Shown: positions 1 to 5,725, counted from the first letter of the stretch. The stretch: DNA of 5,901 nucleotides from JBDRGC01 sp043818215 (GCA_043818215.1 JBDRGC010000128.1:1-5901), one strand, 5' to 3'. A program made the numbers and translations. The notes: a model not told the origin generated them from the letters alone.

Positions 1-751
1 CATTTTTAACCCTTTTCATCTCGTCCCAAAGTTGCTTCGCAAGGTCTCCAGGGCCACCCGCCACCTCCGTCACCCAATCATTCTTGATGGTAAATCGCAC
101 TTTCTGTGGCCCCGTGTCTCCAACCCAATGTATCGTGTCACAAACAATAACCCCATTGACAGAGCCATCTTTGGGGTGAAAATGTTGGGCCCCACCGGGT
201 AAGCCCCCCATTCCTCCTCTTTCAAATGTAGAGTTAGAGGCAAATCCGATCACATCTTTGTCAAATTCTAAGGATAGGTTCGTACCACTTTCAGTAGTAA
301 TTTTGGCCTTTTGCCCCAATAACTCCCGTGTAAGATAGTCACCTCTTCGCTTTAGCTCCTCCGCAGAAACTTGCATCGGTGGCGAAAGAAGCAGATCCAT
401 TGTTACAGCAGTCAACATATAATATCGCGTCCCGTATTCAGTGCAAGCAGTTAGGTGGGTAAGCGCATGGTTGCAATGGTCCTTAATACACATATTGAAA
501 TAGACATCGACGTGCTTGATCGCTTCAGCCAGTGGCTTGGGGTATTCTTCCAAGTTATCAGTGTGGGGCTTCTTAAAGAAAACGAAAGATTCAGCTTCCA
601 GCTTCCCGGCTGCTGCTATGAAGGCATCGATAACGTCCCGGTCTGTCGCGGCATTTGCCATGAACAGTAGCTTCTGCCCCTTCTTAACCGCCAACCACTC
701 GCCAAGTACCTTTTCCGCCATCTTGATTCCTTGTGTTAATCTATAATCCAT
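1..751 (-). CDS. M29 aminopeptidase / NicX-type dioxygenase-like protein, C-terminus off the left edge
   Basis: This frame is open for 250 codons from ATG 751 to the window edge, so the C-terminus is missing. The start follows a GGGGAGGG ribosome binding site (762-769) about 10 bases upstream. The protein looks like the M29 leucyl aminopeptidase (aminopeptidase T) superfamily, which also contains 2,5-dihydroxypyridine 5,6-dioxygenase (NicX), an Fe(II) ring-cleaving enzyme. Supporting features in order: an N-terminal alpha/beta region (about 1-125); ITTESGTNLSLEF (151-163); GGLPGGAQHFH (182-192); GSVNGVIVCD (196-205); and TIKNDWVTEVAGG (221-233), matching the family's 'iedGrvveieGg' segment. 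Where M29 peptidases carry a metal-binding Glu after LPxG, this protein has Ala188, with His190 and His192 nearby, so peptidase activity is unlikely. There is no signal peptide, so it is probably cytoplasmic. Its codons look more AT-rich than those of the neighbours. The family call is fairly firm; the dioxygenase role is inference because the C-terminal metal ligands are not visible. Confidence 0.75.
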   Translation of the reverse strand, partial: MDYRLTQGIKMAEKVLGEWLAVKKGQKLLFMANAATDRDVIDAFIAAAGKLEAESFVFFKKPHTDNLEEYPKPLAEAIKHVDVYFNMCIKDHCNHALTHLTACTEYGTRYYMLTAVTMDLLLSPPMQVSAEELKRRGDYLTRELLGQKAKITTESGTNLSLEFDKDVIGFASNSTFERGGMGGLPGGAQHFHPKDGSVNGVIVCDTIHWVGDTGPQKVRFTIKNDWVTEVAGGPGDLAKQLWDEMKRVKN

Positions 752-786
752 GTGTATAACTCCCTCCCCAAAAAACAACATATTGC

Positions 787-805
787 AAACAGTATCCCGC
801 TGTTT
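787..805 (-). other. Small hairpin in the 5' leader of the NicX-like gene
   Basis: Perfect 6-bp arms (AAACAG and CTGTTT) flank a 7-base loop. The hairpin lies within the predicted leader of the NicX-like transcript, between the promoter at 884-912 and the start codon at 751. On the minus strand a T-run follows about 10 bases later (771-776), which faintly resembles a weak attenuator, but the stem is short. It could equally be a protein-binding dyad or chance. Confidence 0.25.
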
Positions 806-834
806 CTGAATTTATGACTCAAAAGTTTATCTAA

Positions 835-849
835 CAGGCTGTTGAAAAA
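835..849. repeat. Possible mobile-element end (CAGGCTGTTGAAAAA)
   Basis: This 15-base sequence resembles, from memory, the ends of insertion sequences or small repeats that recur in intergenic regions of some proteobacteria. Its first part overlaps a short dyad (AACAG-G-CTGTT, 833-843). No second end is visible nearby, so it may be a remnant or chance. The rest of the gene-free stretch 752-1051 holds the promoter and repeats listed separately, plus about 100 bases after tctC with no clear terminator. Confidence 0.25.
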
Positions 850-883
850 TAAAATAAATAAGACATTGCTTTTCGACGGGTGG

Positions 884-912
884 AGTATAGGGTGGCTGTT
901 TTGGCTTGTCAA
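884..912 (-). promoter_or_regulatory. Sigma-70 promoter of the NicX-like gene
   Basis: On the minus strand this reads TTGACA (912-907), a 17-base spacer, then TATACT (889-884): a perfect -35 and a five-of-six -10 at ideal spacing. Transcription would start near 877 and leave a leader of about 126 bases before ATG 751. The surrounding 42 bases (882-923) match the promoter region of the propeller gene (5795-5836) at 37 positions without gaps, with identical -10, -35 and upstream flank. Confidence 0.85.
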
Positions 913-952
913 GGGATATTTTGACAGGGATATTTTGCATCGTGTTGCATCG
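912..952. repeat. Short tandem repeats just upstream of the NicX-like promoter
   Basis: AGGGATATTTTG occurs at 912-923 and again at 926-937 (period 14). It is followed by TTGCATCG at 935-942 and 945-952 (period 10). On the minus strand these sit from the edge of the -35 to about 40 bases upstream, where activator sites or UP-like elements normally lie. The first unit is also present once, at the same place, upstream of the propeller-gene promoter. Confidence 0.6.
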
Positions 953-1051
953 AAAACCAGGGGCTGGCGATGCGATTTGAGGAGGAAGATGGATCGGTGG
1001 CCGCTTTTTCAGTGTCGGCGGACAGGTCTTCGTTATCGGAAGCCGTGATGG

Positions 1052-2071
1052 TTATTTGAGGGATTTTTCTGCTGCCTTCAGAATTGGTGGGATTGCACTG
1101 CTCGCCTCATAGATTTCGGCGACCACCTTCTGTTGCGTGGCACCGTCCATCGGAAGAATTGGAAGGTCATGCTTTTTTGCCTCCGCCAGCACTTGCGGAT
1201 TAGCGAGCACAGCTGAGATCGCCGCCCGCAGCTCCTTGGCCACCTCCGGGTCGAGGCCATCTGGCGCAATGAATGTGCGATGAAGTTCTGAGATATTTAC
1301 CAACGCACGAAGAGTTATCTTCTTCTGGGGATCGTCCAAATGTTCCAGTGCCGTCGGCACGTCTGGGAACTCCGGATAACGCTCATAACCCATCGTAACA
1401 ATGGGACGAGCTTCGCCGGCTTTAATCATCGACATGGCTGACGTCCAAGATGTCATGCGCCCATCCGTGTCACCGCGCATGATAGAAAGATTGGTGTCAC
1501 CAGCTCCTTCGTACCCGGTTACGAATTTCACCTCAAAACCAAATGCCGCCCCCAGCACGGCGGTACCGTAGAAGTCGTCATCGACGCCTTGGCTCGGCGA
1601 CCTGAACGGCCGGTTAAGGGCGATCACGTCTTTGAGCGATTTGATCGACGAACGGGCAGCAACGAATACCACTCGCGGCTCAGCGACTGCGCGGCCGAGG
1701 TAGGTGAATTTGAGAGCGTTGTATTTAACTCCGTCCGCGCCGGCAAGCTGCGCCAGCACAATTGTCGGCCCGCTGGTCAGGCCAAAGGTCAGGCCGTCGG
1801 GTTTGGCCGCCCAGATGTTGTTGACACCGAGCAGGCCGCCAGCGCCCCGCTGATACTCAACTCGAACTGCTTTCGCTTTCAGTTCCTTTTCGATGGCGGG
1901 TGAAAGCAGCCTCGTGTATTGGCCAAATCCACCGGTGTTGGAGTGGGGCACGATCATCGTCAGCGTTTTGTCCTTGAAATAACCCTGCGCTTGCACGTCT
2001 GCGACTCCCAACAGGCCTGCCAGCGCGATGGCCATAAGGCCAGCAACAACATATTTTAGATGAGATAGCAT
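1052..2071 (-). CDS. tctC: TTT-family periplasmic substrate-binding protein (Bug/TctC)
   Basis: This is the extracytoplasmic binding subunit of a tripartite tricarboxylate transporter. It captures an organic acid in the periplasm and passes it to the TctA/TctB membrane unit. The 339-residue length is normal for the family. A signal peptide is clear: a basic N-terminus, a hydrophobic core at about 8-23, and a likely cut after Ala28 in VQA-QG. Family motifs are present: IVPHSNTGGFGQYTR (40-54), GAGGLLG (76-82), AAKPDGLT (88-95), IKAGEARPIV (216-225) and RYPEFPDVPT (231-240). In the first motif, the Asp usual in Bug proteins (GGxxD) is Gln51, which may alter ligand recognition. ATG 2071 was chosen because GGGAGG (2078-2083) lies 6 bases upstream. 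It is the last gene of the transporter set, and no obvious terminator follows. The ligand cannot be read from sequence. Confidence 0.93.
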   Translation of the reverse strand: MLSHLKYVVAGLMAIALAGLLGVADVQAQGYFKDKTLTMIVPHSNTGGFGQYTRLLSPAIEKELKAKAVRVEYQRGAGGLLGVNNIWAAKPDGLTFGLTSGPTIVLAQLAGADGVKYNALKFTYLGRAVAEPRVVFVAARSSIKSLKDVIALNRPFRSPSQGVDDDFYGTAVLGAAFGFEVKFVTGYEGAGDTNLSIMRGDTDGRMTSWTSAMSMIKAGEARPIVTMGYERYPEFPDVPTALEHLDDPQKKITLRALVNISELHRTFIAPDGLDPEVAKELRAAISAVLANPQVLAEAKKHDLPILPMDGATQQKVVAEIYEASSAIPPILKAAEKSLK

Positions 2072-2072
2072 C

Positions 2073-2150
2073 TTATTCCTCCCTTACCTTTGAATTGTGG
2101 ATATTCCAGTTTCCCCTTAACATTTTCAGCGAACGTCCCAGACCTCCTTT
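2073..2150 (-). other. Orphan strong ribosome binding site with a possible 16-codon ORF before tctC
   Basis: A near-perfect anti-16S match, AAAGGAGGT (2150-2142), starts 4 bases after the end of the C-terminal TctB frame, but no ATG, GTG or TTG lies at normal spacing. The next ATG (2123) is 18 bases on and opens a 16-codon frame (MLRGNWNIHNSKVREE) ending in TAA at 2075-2073, one base before the tctC start. The tctC ribosome binding site lies inside this mini-ORF. It could couple translation to tctC or be a relic. There is no protein-level support. Confidence 0.25.
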
Positions 2151-2154
2151 CGTT

Positions 2155-2412
2155 TTAGAACCGAATGAACTGGTTGATAAACGGTGTGATCAGGCCGCGA
2201 TTGAGGTCGACTGCAAGCACGAGGCCAAACATCACATATAGCACGATTGAGAAGACCGCAGCGTAAATTAGCCCCCGCAGCCATTTGTATTGGCCACTGA
2301 GGATTAAATATCCGGCTGTGAACCCAAAGACCGCAGGGAGTGGGCCGAGCACGAAGAATGGTACGAGCATGAGGATGATGAGAGCGAAGGCGCCATCTGG
2401 CTGTCGCGCCAT
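2155..2412 (-). CDS. tctB: TctB family protein, C-terminal half (split tctB)
   Basis: This 85-residue membrane protein corresponds to the second half of a TctB subunit, the small integral membrane partner of TctA. It has hydrophobic stretches at about 8-40 (probably two helices through a GPLP turn) and 46-70 (YAAVFSIVLYVMFGLVLAVDL), ending near the C-terminus as TctB proteins do. It lies in a different frame from the N-terminal half and overlaps it by 109 bases. ATG 2412 was chosen because a strong ribosome binding site, AAAGGAGGG (2430-2422), lies 9 bases upstream; an in-frame TTG at 2421 is too close to that site. The frame stays open upstream only to a TAA at 2493-2491. Either one base has been lost near 2410-2490 in a normal tctB, or the subunit is made as two peptides. 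Confidence 0.7.
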   Translation of the reverse strand: MARQPDGAFALIILMLVPFFVLGPLPAVFGFTAGYLILSGQYKWLRGLIYAAVFSIVLYVMFGLVLAVDLNRGLITPFINQFIRF

Positions 2413-2738
2413 CGACGCCAACCCTCCTTTCTGCTCTCCGACTTGCCATCGGCCGAATCCGCTACGGCAGGAGCCTCCCCACCGCCCTTCTTAGGTATAG
2501 ATAAGCTTGACCTTTTTTTTCCCGTGAAAACTTCAAATTCGTCGACGTGCAGATCCTTGCCGGAATGCAGATTTTGCCAAATGACCTGAACGATGAGGAA
2601 GATAATGCCGAGCACCGCGATCGGCACCGGGACCAGGCGCGCCCGCGGGCCGTACCCATAGCTCAAGTAGAGCACTGTGGCGAACAGGATGAAGATGATC
2701 GCAACGAAGAGGTTTTCTTGTGCGCGCTTGGATATCAT
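2304..2738 (-). CDS. tctB: TctB family protein, N-terminal half, frameshifted after about residue 107
   Basis: This frame encodes the first half of the small membrane subunit of the TTT transporter. Residues 9-28 and 35-54 form two membrane helices, separated by GYGPRARLVPVP, a loop typical of TctB (helix, G-P-x-A-R-L-x-P, helix). A hydrophilic linker follows (55-107). From about residue 108 the reading turns Ser/Cys/His-rich (SLSSSSCSYHSSCSAHSL). That is the out-of-frame reading of codons that encode hydrophobic helix in the next frame, so the last ~37 residues are probably not native. Joining the two frames gives about 190 residues, a plausible TctB length. Its ATG overlaps the tctA stop (ATGA, 2738-2735) and is preceded by GAGGGAGA (2745-2752), showing tight coupling to tctA. 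A run of eight T (2513-2520) inside the gene is an indel-prone site. Confidence 0.75.
   Translation of the reverse strand: MISKRAQENLFVAIIFILFATVLYLSYGYGPRARLVPVPIAVLGIIFLIVQVIWQNLHSGKDLHVDEFEVFTGKKRSSLSIPKKGGGEAPAVADSADGKSESRKEGWRRWRDSQMAPSLSSSSCSYHSSCSAHSLRSLGSQPDI
2422..2430 (-). promoter_or_regulatory. Internal ribosome binding site for the second TctB frame
   Basis: AAAGGAGGG on the minus strand lies 9 bases before ATG 2412 and close to where the first TctB frame stops making sense. It would allow independent initiation on the C-terminal half, or could act as an internal Shine-Dalgarno that pauses ribosomes near a frameshift. Its strength and spacing are the main argument against treating the split as a simple sequencing error. 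Confidence 0.55.
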
Positions 2739-4255
2739 TGAGGATCTCCCTCGTTTAAGGTTGGCGGCTTAGTCGCGCGTTGCCGTCGCCAGTTGCGCAC
2801 AAACGGCCAAGCCGTGGTTACTATGAGCGCCAGCAACAAAATCAGCGTCATTGGACGGGTAAAGACGAAGTATTTCCCATAAAGCGTTATCGAAATGTGC
2901 AGGCTCCGCTCGATCATGGTGGCCAGAACCATCCCGATTACGAAATTGGATCTGGAGTAGTGGAACTTATCCATCAGGTAACCGATACCGCCAAACATTC
3001 CGGCGACCATCACATCGGCGATCCGACTGCGGACGGTGAAGGCTCCTAAGAAGCAAATGCTAAGCACGAACGGGACCATCAAATTGGCGCTGATGTTGGG
3101 TATGCGTGCCAGGTAGGGAGACACCGCGATCCCGATCACGGCGACCATCAAGCTCGCCAGGATGACTATCCAAACCAGGGTGAACACCATGTCGAGGTGT
3201 TGGGTGAGCATCTGCGGCCCAGGCGAGATTCCCATATTGTAGAAGGCGATGAGGAGAAGCGCCATGGAATCGCCGCCGGGAATACCAAAGGCCAGGGTCG
3301 GAAGCAGACCCCCGCCTTCATTGGCGCCGAGCGTCGCATCGGGGGCAATCACTCCTTCCACGTTCCCCTTGCCGAAGGTTTCGGGATGCTTGGATGTCTG
3401 CATCGCCATCGCGTAGGCCGCGATGGAGCCAGTACTTGCACCGATTCCCGGCAGCACACCGATCCACAAACCGAGGATGCTTGCACGGACCACCAACCAG
3501 AAGTGGCGGAAATTGTCCATCACCCCAGTCCATACGGTGCTGACATTTTTGACCACATTGCGTGGGACCATTGCTTCGCCCTTGAGGAATAGCTTCATCA
3601 TCTCCGCGACTGCAAAAATGCCGATCACGGTGACCGGGAAGTAGAGGCCGTCGAGCAGATAGAGGCTGCCGAAGGTAAACCGCGGAGTGGCGGTCACCGG
3701 GTCCATGCCAATAAAGGAGACAAGCACGCCAGCGCACGCGGCAGTCAGTCCCTTGAGCACCGAGCCTTCACTGAACGTGGCAATTACCGTCAAGCCCCAC
3801 AGGGCCATGATCAGGAGCTCGCTCGGGCCGAGCAGCAGAATGAGCGGCCGAATAATCGGAATGCAAAGTGCCAGAAACAACGCTCCGACTAAGCTCCCGA
3901 GCAGCGCTGCCATGGCGGAAGCGCCGAGTGCACGCTCGCCCTCGCCGCGAAGGGTCATGGGATGACCGTCGAACATCAGCGGCAGGGCCTTGGCCGCACC
4001 TGGTATACCAAAAAGTATCGAACAGACTGAGTCGCCCCAAATCGTGCCGATGTGCGCGCCAAGCAGCATTGCCAGGAAGGCCGCCGGCTCAAAACCAAGG
4101 GTGAACGGCAGCAGGAGGGTCATCGCTACAATGCCGCCGAGACCCGGCAGAATGCCGATTACCAGCCCGTAAACCACTCCAAGGAAACTGAAAATCAGTG
4201 CCTGCGGCGTCATCAGCGCAACGAACCCGGCAATTATCGCATCAAACATGTTCAT
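2735..4255 (-). CDS. tctA: TTT-family large integral membrane subunit TctA
   Basis: This is the main transport channel of the tripartite tricarboxylate transporter, an inner-membrane secondary transporter that takes substrate from TctC together with cations. From ATG 4255 it is 506 residues, the usual length of about 500. The family's internal duplication is visible. GILPGLGG (34-41) is followed by the helix-rich IGTIWGDSVCSILFGIPGAAK segment (69-89), and the same pattern recurs as GVLPGIGAS (266-274), then APDATLGANEGGGLLPTLAFGIPGG (304-328) and GISPGPQ (342-348). Many hydrophobic helices cover the remainder, ending in a basic tail. ATG 4255 was chosen over the upstream in-frame TTG 4273 because AGGAG (4263-4267) lies 7 bases before it. 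The stop overlaps the tctB start in ATGA. The gap to the upstream propeller gene holds an inverted-repeat element, so co-transcription from there is possible but not assured. Confidence 0.96.
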   Translation of the reverse strand: MNMFDAIIAGFVALMTPQALIFSFLGVVYGLVIGILPGLGGIVAMTLLLPFTLGFEPAAFLAMLLGAHIGTIWGDSVCSILFGIPGAAKALPLMFDGHPMTLRGEGERALGASAMAALLGSLVGALFLALCIPIIRPLILLLGPSELLIMALWGLTVIATFSEGSVLKGLTAACAGVLVSFIGMDPVTATPRFTFGSLYLLDGLYFPVTVIGIFAVAEMMKLFLKGEAMVPRNVVKNVSTVWTGVMDNFRHFWLVVRASILGLWIGVLPGIGASTGSIAAYAMAMQTSKHPETFGKGNVEGVIAPDATLGANEGGGLLPTLAFGIPGGDSMALLLIAFYNMGISPGPQMLTQHLDMVFTLVWIVILASLMVAVIGIAVSPYLARIPNISANLMVPFVLSICFLGAFTVRSRIADVMVAGMFGGIGYLMDKFHYSRSNFVIGMVLATMIERSLHISITLYGKYFVFTRPMTLILLLALIVTTAWPFVRNWRRQRATKPPTLNEGDPQ

Positions 4256-4275
4256 AAATACACTCCTAGGCAAGT

Positions 4276-4389
4276 TTGATGGTCTCGCAAAAAATCGTGA
4301 AATGGCCTTTTTTGAAAATTCGCACCTAATAATTACAATAGGTTACAGAGCTGCATTTGGCAAATTTTGACTTTTTGCGAGGGCGTCAA
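4276..4389. repeat. MITE-like element with 21-bp terminal inverted repeats
   Basis: The ends, TTGATGGTCTCGCAAAAAATC less its last base (21 bases in all, 4276-4296) and the reverse complement of 4369-4389, match at 17 of 21 positions, including an unbroken CTCGCAAAAA core. The interior is AT-rich, about 70 bases, and codes for nothing. CAAGTTTG occurs on both sides (4271-4278 and 4387-4394) and may be an 8-bp target duplication overlapping the ends. From memory, ends built on CTCGCAAAAAGTC recur in some deltaproteobacterial genomes. The left end stops just short of the tctA ribosome binding site. Confidence 0.65.
4335..4363 (-). promoter_or_regulatory. Candidate weak promoter for tctA-tctB-tctC inside the inverted-repeat element
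   Basis: The minus strand reads TTGCCA (4363-4358), a 17-base spacer, then TATTGT (4340-4335): five of six and four of six matches to sigma-70 boxes at ideal spacing. Transcription would start near 4328, about 75 bases before the tctA ATG. In this AT-rich interior such a match can arise by chance, and the operon may instead be read through from the propeller-gene promoter. Confidence 0.35.
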
Positions 4390-4531
4390 GTTTGGCATCC
4401 GGGGTGGCAAGATCCACTCCAGGGCAAACATCTGTTAGAGGTATTTTTCGCAATACTGGGTGTTCGATCATTACTGTAGTAAGAAGGGAATACTGGCGCA
4501 GCCAGCTCCTCTCCCTCCCTCCAGCGAACTC

Positions 4532-5725
4532 TCATCCCGTGTATTCGAGGATGTGCATTCCGGCACCCCAACGATCAATCAGGTAGATACGCCCATGCTC
4601 GTCGTATCCGATGTCGTTGGACTGGATATCTTCCTGCCCCGCCGGCAAGGCCGGGACGAAATGGGCCACTTCCTTCGGGTGGAACACGTCCTTCACGTCG
4701 ACGACCCGCAGTCCTGCATTGAAATAGGTGAGAAATACGAGGTTGGCCCAGGGGCCTTCTGCGGGCATGTATTCCAGGACGTTATGTGCTCCAAACCGGC
4801 CTGGTCGATTAAAGTATTTGTCGCGATCCGGCATGAAGGTCGAGATCGGCACGGGATTCGTCTCGTTCCTGATATCGACAACCCACATGAACTGGCTCTC
4901 CCAAAACTTCTCCCGCCCACTCCCCTCGTCGGTGACAATGAGATAGGGGCGATCTCCCAACGGCCAGGCGGTATGCGTCTTGCCGAGGAAGGGTGGCGTC
5001 CAGTTGACATGACCGACAAGCTTCATGTTTCGCAGATCGGTGCAGTCGATCACGGCGACACCGCCGCCACAGAACGCTGCATACATCCGGTCGCCGCGGA
5101 TAACGGCAGGTCCGTGAAACTCCGTACGGAGTTCGGGCCTTGCCGGCTTCTCTTTCGGCTTGCCATCAGACTTCTGATCGGGGAGTCCCCAGATGCTGAG
5201 CACTTCCGGTTTCAGCGGATCGCGAATGTCCATTGTCCAGATCACGTTTTCATCCCATCCCTCGGCTTGGTTGGGAAAGAAAGCGAGCTGGCGCTCATTG
5301 TCGACACCGAAACGGTGCGGCCCCTCGCCGGGTAGGTCGAAGAAGCCGACCTGCTTGGGTTCAGACGGTTTGCTTATGTCGTAGATGCAGAACCCGGGTC
5401 GCGCGCCGGCTCCTTTTTCGGCCGGTAGACGTTCCGCATTCACGTACAGAAAATGATCGCCGACGATACGCAATTTGTGCGAATGCACGCCCGGCGGGGC
5501 CAGGATTTCAGCGACTTTGCGTGGCTTGCCTGGATCACTTACATCGTGGACCGTGAACCCCTCGGGGGCGGTGTACCATGATTTACCAACGGAGCCCACA
5601 TAGGCAAACCCATCCTTCACCTCAACCAAGCTACCGCCGCCCCATGCGGCCGATGGATCGTGGCCGAGGAGCCGAAAGTTCTTGATTTCGGCAGCCCTTT
5701 GTACAGATTTCACGGCTTCTTGCAT
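4532..5725 (-). CDS. LVIVD-repeat seven-bladed beta-propeller protein
   Basis: The 397-residue protein is built from LVIVD-type repeats, recognisable as VHDVSDPGKPRKVAEI (59-74), IYDISKPSEPKQVGFF (114-129), TMDIRDPLKPEVLSIW (164-179), VIDCTDLRNMKLVGHV (225-240), VVDIRNETNPVPISTF (282-297) and VVDVKDVFHPKEVAHF (341-356), with a closing strand (IYLIDRWGAGMHILEY, 380-395). This predicts a seven-bladed propeller. No signal peptide or membrane segment is visible, so it is probably cytoplasmic. His83, His137, His204, His251 and His314 occupy the same place before the inner strand in five successive blades, and Asp371 stands near that place in the next one, suggesting a ring of ligands at the axis. 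ATG 5725 has AAGGAG (5735-5740 region) about 10 bases upstream and GGAG 4 bases upstream. Members of this family are mostly uncharacterised; an enzymatic role is inference. It is the first gene after the strong promoter at 5797-5825. Confidence 0.9.
   Translation of the reverse strand: MQEAVKSVQRAAEIKNFRLLGHDPSAAWGGGSLVEVKDGFAYVGSVGKSWYTAPEGFTVHDVSDPGKPRKVAEILAPPGVHSHKLRIVGDHFLYVNAERLPAEKGAGARPGFCIYDISKPSEPKQVGFFDLPGEGPHRFGVDNERQLAFFPNQAEGWDENVIWTMDIRDPLKPEVLSIWGLPDQKSDGKPKEKPARPELRTEFHGPAVIRGDRMYAAFCGGGVAVIDCTDLRNMKLVGHVNWTPPFLGKTHTAWPLGDRPYLIVTDEGSGREKFWESQFMWVVDIRNETNPVPISTFMPDRDKYFNRPGRFGAHNVLEYMPAEGPWANLVFLTYFNAGLRVVDVKDVFHPKEVAHFVPALPAGQEDIQSNDIGYDEHGRIYLIDRWGAGMHILEYTG

Noticed and set aside
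842..1048. Plus-strand 68-codon ORF in the left gene-free region
   Set aside because: It starts at TTG, lacks a ribosome binding site and runs straight across the minus-strand promoter and its repeats. Its translation resembles no family I know.
962..1062. Plus-strand short frame with GAGGAGG ahead of an ATG near 989
   Set aside because: The ribosome-site-like bases are only a few bases from the ATG, and the frame is very short and overlaps the tctC 3' end.
2126..2449. Minus-strand 107-codon frame through tctB
   Set aside because: It is the third frame over two overlapping TctB frames, Arg/His-rich and without hydrophobic helices.
4493..4505. CTGGC-GCA-GCCAG hairpin after the propeller gene as a terminator
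   Set aside because: The stem is only 5 bp and is not followed by a real T-run on the minus strand, so termination here is not supported.
4508..4522. G-rich run on the minus strand just after the propeller stop, as a G-quadruplex or ribosome binding site
   Set aside because: Only two of the G-runs reach three bases and no start codon with an open frame follows at normal spacing. It is likely compositional.
4386..4571. Minus-strand 61-codon ORF between the propeller gene and tctA
   Set aside because: It overlaps the propeller 3' end in another frame and runs into the inverted-repeat element, with no domain and no support for its start.
4460..5335. Long plus-strand ORF (291 codons) opposite the propeller gene
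   Set aside because: It lies antisense to a clear LVIVD propeller frame, is rich in reversed codon patterns, shows no recognisable domain and has no good ribosome binding site. It is a shadow of the GC-rich minus-strand gene.
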